Notes: generated by a model from the letters alone, not told the origin. Positions 27,803 through 37,086 are shown, counted from the first letter of the stretch. The stretch: DNA of 64,000 nucleotides from Pseudonocardia sp. ICBG1293 (GCF_020131355.1 NZ_JAHLEL010000044.1:372001-436000), one strand, 5' to 3'. A program made the numbers and translations.

Positions 27803-28720
27803 TCACTCCCGCGCGACCCACGGCCGGTCCCCGGTCTCCGCGGGGCGCCCCGGGTCGGCACTCCACTCCGACCACGACCCGGGGTAGAGCGCGGCCGGGG
27901 CCTGCGGGGTGGTCAGCCCGGACTCCTCCAGCGCGAGCACCAGGGCGCAGGCGTTGACCCCCGACCCGCAGTACGCGCCGGCCGGGACACCCGGCGCGAC
28001 CCCGGCCACCCGGAAGCGCTCGGCCAGCACGTCGGCGGGGTACCAGCGCCCGTCGGGACCGGTGTTCGCCGCGGCCGGGGTGTTGCGGGCGCCCGGGACG
28101 TGCCCGGCCCGCGGGTCGACGGGCTCGGTCTCGCCCCGGAAGCGGGCCGCGGCGCGGGCGTCGAGCAGCACACCGTCGCGGGCCAGTGCCGCGGCGCCGT
28201 CGGCGTCGACCACCGGCATCCCGCCCGGCCGCACCACCAGGTCGCCGGGCGGCGCCGGATCCGGTTCCGGCGCCCCGGCGCCCGGCGCGGTGCCCGCGAC
28301 GGGCAGTCGCGCGGCCTGCCAGCCGGCGAACCCCCCGTCGAGCACCCGGACCCGCCCGGGGGCGACACCGGCCCAGCGCAGCAGCCACCAGGCGCGCGCC
28401 GCGACCGAGCCGTCGAGGTCGTCGTAGGCGACGACGAGCTGGTCGGGCGCGTCGTCCCCGACCCCGGCGCGGCGCAGGACCGCCTGCAGCGCATCGGGTC
28501 CGGGCAGCGGGTGACGGCCGCCCGGGCCGGGCCGGGCAGGGCCCGAGGACAGCTCGGTGTCGAGGTCGACGAACACCGCGCCGGGGATCCGGTGGGCGTC
28601 GTGGTCGTCCCGGCCGGGCGGACCGGCCAGGCGCCACCGGACGTCGAGCACCACCGGCCGGGCGGTGCCGGCGGCCGGGGCGGGCCCCAGCAGGCCGGCG
28701 AGTTCCGAAGGGGGGATCAT
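27803..28720 (-). CDS. tandem rhodanese sulfurtransferase (thiosulfate/3-mercaptopyruvate type)
   Basis: 305 residues from ATG 28718-28720; an ATG at 28739-28741 is possible. Two rhodanese domains: the inactive N-terminal one (VVLDVRWRLAGPPGRDDHDAHRIPGAVFVDLD, then VRVLDGGFAGWQAA) and the catalytic C-terminal one with LLDARAAARFRGETEPVDPRAGHVPGA and active-site loop YCGSGVNAC. The loop Cys-Gly-Ser-Gly-Val is closer to 3-mercaptopyruvate sulfurtransferases than to thiosulfate-specific CRKGVT-type enzymes. It moves sulfane sulfur to cyanide or thiol acceptors in the cytoplasm. It lies 34 bases downstream of acuC's start in the same direction with opposite neighbours, and is divergent from the DtxR-type gene. 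Confidence 0.85.
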   Translation of the reverse strand: MIPPSELAGLLGPAPAAGTARPVVLDVRWRLAGPPGRDDHDAHRIPGAVFVDLDTELSSGPARPGPGGRHPLPGPDALQAVLRRAGVGDDAPDQLVVAYDDLDGSVAARAWWLLRWAGVAPGRVRVLDGGFAGWQAARLPVAGTAPGAGAPEPDPAPPGDLVVRPGGMPVVDADGAAALARDGVLLDARAAARFRGETEPVDPRAGHVPGARNTPAAANTGPDGRWYPADVLAERFRVAGVAPGVPAGAYCGSGVNACALVLALEESGLTTPQAPAALYPGSWSEWSADPGRPAETGDRPWVARE

Positions 28721-28783
28721 GGCGCCGGACACGCGCCCCATCCTGCCCCGGACGGGCGCGACGTGCGCGGGGGCCGCGCTGGG

Positions 28784-28789
28784 TAGACT
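28784..28789 (+). promoter_or_regulatory. -10 box TAGACT for the dtxR-galE operon
   Basis: TAGACT lies about 25 bases before the GTG start at 28814; transcription would begin near 28796, leaving a short leader with the ribosome site GAAGGGG (28801-28807). Confidence 0.5.
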
Positions 28790-28813
28790 GGACGTCGAAC
28801 GAAGGGGCCCCAC

Positions 28814-29530
28814 GTGAACGACCTCATCGACACCACGGAGATGTACCTCCGCACCATCTACGAACTCGAGGAGGAGGGCGTCGTCCCGCTGCGCGCGCGG
28901 ATCGCCGAACGCCTCGGGCAGAGCGGGCCGACGGTCAGCCAGACGGTCGCCCGCATGGAACGCGACGGACTCGTCGTCGTGGCCGGGGACCGCCACCTCG
29001 AGCTGACCGACGAGGGCCGCGGCCGCGCCGTCGCCGTCATGCGCAAGCACCGGCTCGCCGAGCGGCTGCTGATCGACGTGATCGGGCTCGAGTGGGAGCT
29101 CGTCCACGCCGAGGCGTGCCGCTGGGAGCACGTGATGAGCGAGGACGTGGAGCGCAAGCTGCTCCACCTGCTCGACAAGCCGACCGTCTCCCCCTACGGC
29201 AACCCGATCCCGGGGCTGGAGGACCTGGAGCGCGGTGACGACTCGTCGGCGTCGTCGTCGGTCCCGCCGACGCTCGAGGTCGGTCTGCAGCGGCTCGACG
29301 AGCTGGCCCGCCGCGGCGGCGGCCGCGTCGAGATCCGGCGGATCGCCGAGCACGTCCAGCTCGACTCCGACCTGATGGGCGAGCTGAAGCTGGCCGGGAT
29401 CGTGCCCGGCAACGCGGTCGACGTCGGTCCGATCTCCCGCTTCGGTGACCCGGTCCCGGTGAGCTCGGACGAGGAGAAGTCGACCGTCGCTCCGCCGGTC
29501 GCGCACGCCGTGCTCGTCCGCGCCGTCTGA
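28814..29530 (+). CDS. DtxR/IdeR family metal-dependent repressor
   Basis: 238 residues from GTG 28814 behind GAAGGGG. Domain 1 (1-73): TTEMYLRTIYELEEEG, helix-turn-helix ARIAERLGQSGPTVSQTVARMERDGLV. Domain 2 carries the metal ligands: HRLAERLLIDVIGLEWELVHAEACRWEHVMS (His, Glu, Cys102-region, Glu, His) and a C-terminal SH3-like domain (about 150-238), which marks the iron-sensing DtxR/IdeR group rather than short MntR. It should repress iron-uptake genes with Fe(II). galE follows by 15 bases, the dtxR-galE order known from Corynebacterium. The siderophore-type transport operon at 52741-57602 might be a target, but I see no clear DtxR box there. Confidence 0.93.
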   Translation: MNDLIDTTEMYLRTIYELEEEGVVPLRARIAERLGQSGPTVSQTVARMERDGLVVVAGDRHLELTDEGRGRAVAVMRKHRLAERLLIDVIGLEWELVHAEACRWEHVMSEDVERKLLHLLDKPTVSPYGNPIPGLEDLERGDDSSASSSVPPTLEVGLQRLDELARRGGGRVEIRRIAEHVQLDSDLMGELKLAGIVPGNAVDVGPISRFGDPVPVSSDEEKSTVAPPVAHAVLVRAV

Positions 29531-29545
29531 GGAGGATCCGGACAC

Positions 29546-30514
29546 GTGAAGCTGCTCGTCACCGGCGGCGCGGGCTACGTGGGCAGTGTGTGTGCCGCCC
29601 ACCTGCTCGAGGCCGGCCACGACGTCGTCGTGCTCGACGACCTGTCCACCGGCCACCGCGACGCCGTGCCGGCGGGTGCGGAGTTCGTCGAGGGTGAGCT
29701 CGGTGCCCGCGCCGGAGAGGTCCTGGGCCGCGGGGGTTTCGACGGGGTGCTGCACTATGCCGCCCGCTCGCTGGTCGGGGAGTCCGTCGCGTCGCCCGAG
29801 AAGTACTGGGACGGCAACGTGGTGGCCTCGTTCCGGCTGCTCGAGGCGATCCGGGAGCACGCCGTGCCGCGGCTGGTGTTCTCCTCGACCGCCGCCACCT
29901 ACGGCGAGCCGGAGCAGGTCCCGATCACCGAGACCGCGCCGACCCGGCCGACGAACCCGTACGGGGCGAGCAAGCTCGCGATCGACCACATGATCACCTC
30001 CTACGCCACGGCGCACGGCCTGGCCGCCACGAGCCTGCGGTACTTCAACGTGGCCGGTGCGCACCTGTCCGGCACCGTCCCGCTGGGCGAGCGGCACGCG
30101 GTGGAGACCCACCTGATCCCGCTGGTCCTGCAGGTCGCCGCGGGCACCCGCGAGTCGATCTCGGTCTACGGCGACGACTGGCCCACCCCGGACGGCTCCT
30201 GCGTCCGTGACTACATCCACGTGGACGACCTGGCCGAGGCCCACCTGCTCGCTCTGACCCACTCGGTCGCCGGGCGGCACGACGTCTACAACCTCGGCAG
30301 CGGCCACGGGTTCTCCGTGCTCGAGGTGGTCGAGGCCTGCCGCACGGTGACCGGGCACCCGATCCCGGCCGTCGTCGCGCCGCGGCGGGCCGGTGACCCG
30401 GCGGTGCTGGTCGCCTCCAGCGAGCAGGCCGCGCTCCGGCTGGGCTGGAAGCCGTCGCGGACCGCGATCGCCGAGATCGTCGCCGACGCCTGGGAGTTCG
30501 CCCGGTCCCGCTGA
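29546..30514 (+). CDS. galE: UDP-glucose 4-epimerase
   Basis: 322 residues from GTG 29546, with GGAGGA ten bases upstream. Extended SDR: MKLLVTGGAGYVGSVCAAHLL (NAD site GxxGxxG), HYAARSLVGESV, catalytic Ser in VFSSTAATYGEP and YGASK (Tyr-x3-Lys), RYFNVAGA, DGSCVRDYIHVDDLAEAHLLAL and NLGSGHGFSVLEV. It interconverts UDP-galactose and UDP-glucose for galactose use and cell-wall arabinogalactan precursors. It is co-transcribed with the DtxR-type gene; the conserved pairing has no obvious metabolic reason. Confidence 0.95.
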   Translation: MKLLVTGGAGYVGSVCAAHLLEAGHDVVVLDDLSTGHRDAVPAGAEFVEGELGARAGEVLGRGGFDGVLHYAARSLVGESVASPEKYWDGNVVASFRLLEAIREHAVPRLVFSSTAATYGEPEQVPITETAPTRPTNPYGASKLAIDHMITSYATAHGLAATSLRYFNVAGAHLSGTVPLGERHAVETHLIPLVLQVAAGTRESISVYGDDWPTPDGSCVRDYIHVDDLAEAHLLALTHSVAGRHDVYNLGSGHGFSVLEVVEACRTVTGHPIPAVVAPRRAGDPAVLVASSEQAALRLGWKPSRTAIAEIVADAWEFARSR

Positions 30515-30546
30515 CCGGCTCGGACGCCGTGCGGGCACGACCGGGC

Positions 30547-31683
30547 TCACCGGTCGGTCCGGCCGGGCGCCAGGTGCGGGTCGAGCATCGTCGTGAGCAG
30601 CCGGCGCAGGCCGGCCGGGCCCGCCCACCGGGCGGCGGGCGAGCGGGGGTCGCGGGTGCCGTGCAGGCAGGTGGCCACCACCCCGGCGAGCACGTGGTCG
30701 GGCCGCTCGACCAGCGCGCGTTCGACCGCGCCGGTCGCGAGCGCACCGTCGCCGCGCAGCAGGGCGCACACCGCGAGCAGGGCCAGCGGGTGCGTCCGCT
30801 GCGGTGAGGGCAGGGCCGCGACCAGCACCGCCCACAGCTGCTCGGCGTCGGTCGCGCGGCGGCCCAGGCAGTGGCGCAGGGCCTCGTCGCGCACCTCGCC
30901 GAGGTCGAGGGCTCCGCACAGGGCCAGCGCGAGCCGGTCGTCGACGACGAGCCGGCCCGCGGCGGCCTCCTCCAGGCAGACCTCGAGCAGCGCGGTGCCG
31001 GTGCCGGCGGAGACCCGGGCCGGTGCGGCGCCGGAGTCGCGCAGCCGGGCCCGGCGACGGCGGAGGCCGGCGTCCCCGTCGAGCGGGGCGAGCACCGCGG
31101 CGCGGTCGGGCAGGACGACCCTGCCGTCGCGGACCGCGGCCGTGACCCCGAGGGTGGTCGAGGCCGGGTCGGGCAGCGTGCCGCCGCAGGTGCAGGGCAG
31201 GTCGAAACAGCCCCATCGGTCCCCGGCCCCGGTCCCGGTCGCCCAGAGCGCCGCGATCGGCTCGATCCCGGCGGCGAGCAGCGCCCGCCGCGCGGCGGAC
31301 CCGACGTCGCCGCGGCTGCGTCGCGGGCCGGGCCCCGCCGGGCCCGGGTCGCGCACGACCACGGCCAGCGCCCGGTCGGGCGGGGCCCCGGTGAGCACGT
31401 CGACCGCGTCGGCGCACACGCGACGGGCCGACGCCGAGGACCGCGGCAGGTCGACCCGGACGGTCAGCCCGATCCGGCCGCCGGGGGGCGGCCCGGTGAC
31501 CGAGACGAGGACCAGCGAGTCCCGGGGGTGGAACCCGAGCAGCACCGGGATCGCGGAGATCAGCTCGGCGGGGCGGTCGAGGGGCGGGAGCGGGCCGGGT
31601 GTCCCGGCCGACCGGCCGGGGGCGGGCGGGTCCCCCGGCCCGGGCGGTGGGTGGGCGGGGTCGGGCCGGGAGCAGGTGGTCAT
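30547..31683 (-). CDS. DUF4192 domain protein
   Basis: 378 residues from ATG 31681-31683. After a 35-residue Pro-rich start, the DUF4192 hallmark appears: LISAIPVLLGFHPRDSLVLVSVTG, then GLTVRVDLP, ALAVVVRD and AARRALLAAGIEPIAALWATG, with a Cys pair in LPCTCGGTLPD. This family is confined mostly to actinobacteria and its function is unknown. The C-terminal half is helical, with AEQLWAVLVAALPSPQRTHPLALLAVCALLRGDGA typical of the family. It is convergent with galE (32-base gap) and followed upstream by an unrelated photolyase-like gene. Confidence 0.85.
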   Translation of the reverse strand: MTTCSRPDPAHPPPGPGDPPAPGRSAGTPGPLPPLDRPAELISAIPVLLGFHPRDSLVLVSVTGPPPGGRIGLTVRVDLPRSSASARRVCADAVDVLTGAPPDRALAVVVRDPGPAGPGPRRSRGDVGSAARRALLAAGIEPIAALWATGTGAGDRWGCFDLPCTCGGTLPDPASTTLGVTAAVRDGRVVLPDRAAVLAPLDGDAGLRRRRARLRDSGAAPARVSAGTGTALLEVCLEEAAAGRLVVDDRLALALCGALDLGEVRDEALRHCLGRRATDAEQLWAVLVAALPSPQRTHPLALLAVCALLRGDGALATGAVERALVERPDHVLAGVVATCLHGTRDPRSPAARWAGPAGLRRLLTTMLDPHLAPGRTDR

Positions 31684-31786
31684 GGCGCCACGGTCGTCGC
31701 GGGCCGGGACCTGCAGAACCCCGTCACCCGGCCGGCTGTGGACAGAGTCGCGCCGACCCCCTTGGCGATGGGGTGTCGTGGATGGT

Positions 31787-33016
31787 TCAGCCGCGCCGGG
31801 GCAGCCGCTTGCGCCACGCGGTGAACGAGGTGACCGGACCGGCGTGCGGGCGGTACAGCCACGGCCAGGGGTGCACGACGACCGGACGGACCGCGGCGGA
31901 GCGGGTCGCGAACCCCGGGACCGGGGCGTGGGTGACCGCGACCGCGGTGCCGTCGAGCTCCGCGGCGACGGTGCCGCGCCGTACCTGCACGGTCCGGCGC
32001 CGTCCGAGGTCGGCGAGGGTCTGTGCGAGGAACACGAGCCGCTTGCCGGACAGCCGCAGGCGGCGCAGCAGCGGCTCGTCGAAGACGAACACGGCGGGCA
32101 GGTCCGGGTGGGCGAGCAGGGCGGGGTCGGCGTCGCCCAGCGACTCGGCGGTCAGCCACACCGCCTCGGGGCCGGTCCCGGTGGTGACCGGGGCGGCCGG
32201 TCCCGCGGTGGCCTCGGGGTCGGGGTCGGCGCGCAGCCGCGGGTCGCGCTCGGGGGCCGGGCGCGACGGCGGATCGGCGGGCCGGCACTCGATCGGGCAG
32301 GCCTCGGACAGCGCGCAGCTCCCGCACAGCTGCGGGGCGCGCTTGCGGACCTGCCAGCGGGAGAAGCCGTAGGGCTTGCCGGTGCCGGCACCGACGGTCC
32401 ACTGCCAGCCGAGCCGGTTCGCCGCGCGGGAGCCGTCGAGCAGGTGCGCGAAGAACTCGCTCTCCCCGCCCGCCCACTCGTGCCCGGCGCGCACGGTCCA
32501 CTGCGAGGACAGCCACATGCGGGTCTGGTTCACCAGCCAGCCGTCGGTGTGCAGCTCGGTGAGGCAGGCGTCGACGCAGGCCATCTCGGCGGGCCACGGC
32601 TCGTCCCATCCCTGTTCGGCGCGGGCGGGGGCCGCGCGCAGCGCGGAGCGGGTGCGGGTGCGGGTGCCGAGCCGGGCGTAGAGGTGGCGGGCGTACTCCT
32701 GCCAGCACAGTTCGTCGCGGAACTTGGCGCGGTCGCGCGGCGGGGCGTCGGCGGCGGCGTCCCAGGCGGTCGGCAGGTCGACCAGCCCGTGCCGGATCCA
32801 CGGCGACAGCGCCGTGGCACCACGCCGCGACACCGGCAGCACCTCGTTGCGCCGCGCCGCGTAGCCGGTCAGGTCCAGTGCGGCGACGGCGGCGTCCGCG
32901 GCGGTCTGGCCGCCCCGGAACGCCCCGGAGGCGACGGGCTCGTCCCGGCAGAGGTCACCGAGGTGCTCGCGGACCCAGTCGGTCGCGGTGTCCGGGGCGG
33001 GTGTGGGCAGCTGCAC
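31787..33016 (-). CDS. photolyase/cryptochrome-like FAD-binding protein with reversed domain order
   Basis: 409 residues from GTG 33014-33016. Residues 50-225 match the photolyase FAD domain: YAARRNEVLP, LSPWIRHGLVDL, CWQEYARHLY, VNQTRMWLSSQW and RLGWQWTVGAGTGKPYGFSRWQ. A Cys group follows, C231-x2-C234-x5-C240-x3-C244, suited to an iron-sulfur cluster or zinc. The C-terminal part (about 275-409), with PAVFVFDEPLLRRLRLSGKRLVFLAQTLADL, resembles the antenna/Rossmann domain that normally comes first. So the usual order looks permuted. Roles could be DNA repair or blue-light sensing; activity is not certain. Confidence 0.75.
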   Translation of the reverse strand: MQLPTPAPDTATDWVREHLGDLCRDEPVASGAFRGGQTAADAAVAALDLTGYAARRNEVLPVSRRGATALSPWIRHGLVDLPTAWDAAADAPPRDRAKFRDELCWQEYARHLYARLGTRTRTRSALRAAPARAEQGWDEPWPAEMACVDACLTELHTDGWLVNQTRMWLSSQWTVRAGHEWAGGESEFFAHLLDGSRAANRLGWQWTVGAGTGKPYGFSRWQVRKRAPQLCGSCALSEACPIECRPADPPSRPAPERDPRLRADPDPEATAGPAAPVTTGTGPEAVWLTAESLGDADPALLAHPDLPAVFVFDEPLLRRLRLSGKRLVFLAQTLADLGRRRTVQVRRGTVAAELDGTAVAVTHAPVPGFATRSAAVRPVVVHPWPWLYRPHAGPVTSFTAWRKRLPRRG

Positions 33017-33119
33017 CGCCGCAGTCTGCGGTGCCCTCGCCCACCGCGCGCGTCGACCTGCACGAATGTTCTGCGCTCCTGCTGTGTGCGCCGCGCGGTC
33101 CGGACGGTAGGAACGTCCC

Positions 33120-34613
33120 ATGCGCGTGTATCTGGGCGTCGACATCGGCACGTCGGGTTCGAAGGGCGTCCTCGTCGATCCGGGCGGCCGGGTCCTGGCC
33201 AGGGCCGACCGCGCACACGACACCGCCCAGCCCCGGCCCGGCCACGTCGAGCACGACGCCGAGACCGTCTGGTGGGGCGACTTCGTCGCGATCGTGCGGG
33301 AGCTGCTGCCCGCCCTCGACGGCGACGCCGAGCTGGCCGGGCTGGGGGTGTCGGGGATCGGCCCCACCCTGCTGCCCGCCGACGGCGACGGCCGCCCGCT
33401 GCGCCCGGCCATCCTCTACGGCGTCGACACCCGGGCCGGGACCGAGATCGACGAACTGAACGGGGAGCTGGGCGAGGACGCGATCCTGGCCCGGGCGGGG
33501 ACGCCGCTGTCGTCGCAGGCGGTGGGGCCGAAGTGGCGGTGGCTGGCCCGGCACGAGCCGGAGGTGTTCGCCCGCACCGAGATGTTCCTGATGTGCTCGT
33601 CCTACCTGGTGCACCGGCTCACCGGCGAGTACGTCCTCGACCACCACTCGGCCAGCCAGTGCGACCCGATGTACGACCTGACCGCAGCCGACTGGGCACC
33701 GGACTGGGCCGAGCGCACCGCCCCCGGACTCACGCTGCCCCGGCTCCTGTGGCCGACCGAGGTCGCCGGACGGGTGAGCGCGGCGGCAGCGGCCGCGACC
33801 GGCCTGCCCGAGGGGCTCCCGGTCACCGCGGGCACCGTCGACGCCTGGGCCGAGGCCACCAGTGCCGGGGTGACCGGTGCCGGGGAGGTCATGGTCATGT
33901 ACGGGACGACGATGTTCCTCATCGAGGTCATCGACCGTCCGCACCCGCACCCCGCGATGTGGACCACCCGCGGCGTCGTACCGGGGTCGTTCACCCTGGC
34001 CGCCGGGATGGCGACCTCCGGGGCGATCACGAACTGGCTGCGCGATCTCACCGGGGAGGGGTTCGCCGGGCTGGTCGCCGAGGCCGCCGAGGCACCGCCG
34101 GGCAGCGGGGGGCTGCTGCTGCTCCCCTACTTCGCCGGGGAGCGGACACCGCTGTTCGACCCGGACGCCCGCGGGGTGGTCGCCGGGCTGACCACCGGGC
34201 ACACCCGCGGCGAGGTGTACCGGGCCGCGCTGGAGGGCATCGCGCACGGCGTGCGGCGCAACCTGGAGGTCATGCGGTCCGCGGGCGGCGGCACGAAGCG
34301 CCTGGTCGCGGTCGGCGGCGGGGTGCAGGGCGGCCTGTGGACCCGGATCGTCACCGACGTGACCGGGGTCCCGCAGGACGTGCCGGAGCAGACCGTGGGC
34401 GCCGCCCTCGGCGACGCCTGGCTGGCCGCCGTGGCGACCGGGGCCGAACCCCGGCTGCGCGACTGGAACCCGGTCGCCCGCACGATCGAGCCGGACCCGG
34501 CGGCCCGCGAGGTCTACGACCGCTTCCACCCGCACTACCGTTTGCTCTACACCGCCACCCGGGAGACCGCGCACTTCCTCGCCGCCGAGCGGAGACGCTC
34601 CTACCGGGCGTGA
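33120..34613 (+). CDS. FGGY family carbohydrate kinase
   Basis: 497 residues from ATG 33120. The actin-like ATPase fold: YLGVDIGTSGSKGVLVDPGGRVLARA (phosphate 1), GHVEHDAETVWWGDF, GLGVSGIGPTLLPAD, ILYGVDTRAG (sugar-binding), VTAGTVDAWAEATSAGV and FAGERTPLFDPDARGVVAGL, and the adenosine motif LVAVGGGVQGGLWTRIVTDVTG. Xylulokinase-like enzymes have this layout, but FGGY specificity cannot be read reliably; ribulose, xylulose or other polyols are possible. No sugar transporter or isomerase adjoins it. It is divergent from the photolyase-like gene. Confidence 0.85.
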   Translation: MRVYLGVDIGTSGSKGVLVDPGGRVLARADRAHDTAQPRPGHVEHDAETVWWGDFVAIVRELLPALDGDAELAGLGVSGIGPTLLPADGDGRPLRPAILYGVDTRAGTEIDELNGELGEDAILARAGTPLSSQAVGPKWRWLARHEPEVFARTEMFLMCSSYLVHRLTGEYVLDHHSASQCDPMYDLTAADWAPDWAERTAPGLTLPRLLWPTEVAGRVSAAAAAATGLPEGLPVTAGTVDAWAEATSAGVTGAGEVMVMYGTTMFLIEVIDRPHPHPAMWTTRGVVPGSFTLAAGMATSGAITNWLRDLTGEGFAGLVAEAAEAPPGSGGLLLLPYFAGERTPLFDPDARGVVAGLTTGHTRGEVYRAALEGIAHGVRRNLEVMRSAGGGTKRLVAVGGGVQGGLWTRIVTDVTGVPQDVPEQTVGAALGDAWLAAVATGAEPRLRDWNPVARTIEPDPAAREVYDRFHPHYRLLYTATRETAHFLAAERRRSYRA

Positions 34614-34670
34614 CACGGTGTTCACACCGGCGCGGTTGCCGCGCGGCGCGGCGGCCACCACGCTGTGCGG

Positions 34671-36101
34671 GTGAGTGCCGACGAGTCATCCGTCCACGAC
34701 TACGACCTGGTGGTGATCGGCTCCGGCCCCGGCGGGCAGAAGGCCGCGATCGCCGCAGCGAAGCTCGGGAAGCGGGTGGCGATCGCCGACCGCGGCCACA
34801 TGATGGGCGGGGTCTGCGTGAACACCGGGACCATCCCGTCGAAGACGCTGCGTGAGGCGGTGCTGTACCTGTCCGGGTTCAGCCAGCGCGAGATGTACGG
34901 CGCCAGCTACCGGGTCAAGTCCGAGATCACCATCGACGACCTGCTGGCCCGCACCCGGCACGTGATCGGCCGCGAGACCGAGATCGTGCGCAGCCAGCTG
35001 CTGCGCAACCACGTCGACATCCTGACCGGGACGGCGCGGTTCACCGACCCGCACACCGTCGTCGTCGAGGGGCCGGGGCGCGGGGACCACAACCAGGTCA
35101 GTGCCTCGCACTTCGTCCTCGCGACCGGCACCCGCCCGGCCCGCCCGGACACCGTCGCGTTCGACGGCGAGCGGGTCGTCGACTCCGACCAGGTGCTGCA
35201 GCTGGGTCGCGTGCCCGGGTCGATGGTCGTCGTCGGGGCGGGGGTCATCGGCATCGAGTACGCGTCGATGTTCGCCGCCCTCGGGACCCGGGTCACCGTG
35301 GTGGAGAAGCGGGACGCGATGCTCGGGTGCTGCGACCCCGAGGTCGTGGAGTCGCTGAAGTTCCACCTGCGCGACTCCGCGGTCACCTTCCGGTTCGGCG
35401 AGGAGGTGTCCTCGGTCGAGGTGAACGGCCGCGGCACCGTCACCAGCCTGGCCAGCGGCAAGAAGATCCCGGCCGACATGGTCATGTACTCGGCGGGACG
35501 GCAGGGCATGACCGAGGAGCTGGGGCTCGACGCCGCCGGGATCCGGGCCGACGACCGGGGGCGGATCGAGGTGGACAAGCAGTACCGGACCTCGGTCGAG
35601 CACATCGCCGCGGTCGGCGACGTCATCGGGTTCCCGGCGCTGGCCTCGACCAGCATGGACCAGGGCCGGCTCGCGGTCTACCACCTGTTCGGCGAGCCCG
35701 TCCGCGAGCTGCACGAGCTTCAGCCGATCGGCATCTACACGATCCCGGAGATCTCGTTCTGCGGGCGCACCGAGGCCGAGCTGACCGCGGCGTCGATCCC
35801 GTACGAGACCGGGCTGGCCCGCTACCGCGAGCTCGCGCGCGGGGCGATCGTCGGCGACTCCTACGGCATGCTGAAGCTGCTGGTGTCACCCGAGGACCAC
35901 CGGCTGCTCGGGGTGCACGTGTTCGGCACGAACGCCACCGACCTCGTGCACATCGGGCAGGCCATCATGGGCTGCGGCGGGACGATCGACTACCTCGTCG
36001 ACACCGTCCTGAACTACCCGACGCTGTCCGAGGCCTACAAGGTCGCCGCACTGGACGCGACCAACAAGATCCGTGCGCTGGAGTCGGTCCAGAACTCCTG
36101 A
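34671..36101 (+). CDS. sthA: Si-specific soluble NAD(P)+ transhydrogenase
   Basis: 476 residues from GTG 34671 (GTG 34665 also possible). Flavoprotein disulfide-reductase fold: YDLVVIGSGPGGQKAAIAAAKLG (FAD), GGVCVNTGTIPSKTLREAVLYL in which the second redox Cys is Thr, VVVGAGVIGIEYASMFAALG (NAD(P)) and IAAVGDVIGFPALASTSMDQGR; the dimerisation domain holds YTIPEISFCG and GIDDNAxxH-like VHIGQAIMG. The lost Cys pair is the mark of SthA rather than lipoamide dehydrogenase. It transfers hydride between NADPH and NAD+ in the cytoplasm. It follows the FGGY kinase by 57 bases on the same strand. Confidence 0.92.
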   Translation: MSADESSVHDYDLVVIGSGPGGQKAAIAAAKLGKRVAIADRGHMMGGVCVNTGTIPSKTLREAVLYLSGFSQREMYGASYRVKSEITIDDLLARTRHVIGRETEIVRSQLLRNHVDILTGTARFTDPHTVVVEGPGRGDHNQVSASHFVLATGTRPARPDTVAFDGERVVDSDQVLQLGRVPGSMVVVGAGVIGIEYASMFAALGTRVTVVEKRDAMLGCCDPEVVESLKFHLRDSAVTFRFGEEVSSVEVNGRGTVTSLASGKKIPADMVMYSAGRQGMTEELGLDAAGIRADDRGRIEVDKQYRTSVEHIAAVGDVIGFPALASTSMDQGRLAVYHLFGEPVRELHELQPIGIYTIPEISFCGRTEAELTAASIPYETGLARYRELARGAIVGDSYGMLKLLVSPEDHRLLGVHVFGTNATDLVHIGQAIMGCGGTIDYLVDTVLNYPTLSEAYKVAALDATNKIRALESVQNS

Positions 36102-36102
36102 C

Positions 36103-37086
36103 TCAGGTGTAGCGGAACCCGTTCGCGTCCAGCCACGGCTTCGGGTTGATCTTGGTACCGCCGGGGTCCACGACCTCGATGTGCAGGTGCGGACCGGTGG
36201 ACTGGCCCCGGTTGCCGACCTCGGCGATCTGCTGGCCCGCCGCCACCTTCTGGCCGACCGAGACCAGCGAGCGGTTGATGTGGCCGTAGACGGTGACCGT
36301 GCCGTCCGCGTGCCGGACCCGGACCCACATCCCGAAGCCGCTGGCGGGGCCGGAGCTGATCACGGTGCCGGCGATCGGCACGTGGATCGGGGTACCGATC
36401 GGGGCGGCGATGTCGAGCCCCATGTGCCTCGTGCCCCAGCGGGAGCCGAAACCCGAGGTCACCCGGCCGGTCACGATCGACACCGCACCGCCCGCGGAGG
36501 CGGACTGCAGCGCACCGGTGGCACCCGCAGCGCGGGTGGCCTCGACCGCCCGGGCGCGCTCCTCGGCGGCCTTGCGGACCTGGTCGACCGAGGCGCCGGC
36601 GGCCTGGACCGCGGAGGCGGCCCGGGCACGGCCGGTGTCGGCGGCGGCGACGGTGCGCGCGGCCGCCGAGGGGGCGGCGGCCGGGGCGGCCAGCGACGCG
36701 ATGGTGGCCGGGTCCGCGATCGGGGAGGTGGCGTCGTCCGCCGCGGCCCGCGGGGCGGGGACGGCGGCGGGGAGGGCGGCGTCCCGGTCCGACACGGACG
36801 ACGATCCCGCCGTGTCGGACCAGGACGTCACGGTCGCGGACAGGTCGCCGGAGCCGACACCCGCGTGGGCGGTGGCGGCGATGCCGCCCACCGCGACGAC
36901 GGCGGCTGCGATCCGGGTCGAGGCCGGCCAGCGCGAGCCGTCCTCGGTCCGGGTGTCACGGGCGCGCCGGACGTGCGGACCTGCGGGGAACGAGCCGACC
37001 GGTACCCCGATCCCGGCCACCGCGAACTGCGGGGCCAGGAGCGCGAGACTCGCCGGGCGGCTCCGGGGGGAGCGATGCCGTGCCAC
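36103..37086 (-). CDS. M23 family (LytM) peptidoglycan endopeptidase, exported
   Basis: 327 residues from GTG 37084-37086, with AAGGAAGG upstream. A hydrophobic segment (STRIAAAVVAVGGIAATAHAG, near 56-76) is a signal or anchor after a 55-residue cytosolic part. A low-complexity Ala/Ser region, then a coiled-coil-like helix (VDQVRKAAEERARAVEATRA), lead to the LytM domain: TSGFGSRWGTRHMGLDIAAPIGTPI (zinc H and D), GFGMWVRVRHADGTVTVYGHINR and STGPHLHIEV (H-x-H). It cuts peptide crosslinks of the cell wall. It ends one base past the sthA stop, convergent. Confidence 0.9.
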   Translation of the reverse strand: MARHRSPRSRPASLALLAPQFAVAGIGVPVGSFPAGPHVRRARDTRTEDGSRWPASTRIAAAVVAVGGIAATAHAGVGSGDLSATVTSWSDTAGSSSVSDRDAALPAAVPAPRAAADDATSPIADPATIASLAAPAAAPSAAARTVAAADTGRARAASAVQAAGASVDQVRKAAEERARAVEATRAAGATGALQSASAGGAVSIVTGRVTSGFGSRWGTRHMGLDIAAPIGTPIHVPIAGTVISSGPASGFGMWVRVRHADGTVTVYGHINRSLVSVGQKVAAGQQIAEVGNRGQSTGPHLHIEVVDPGGTKINPKPWLDANGFRYT

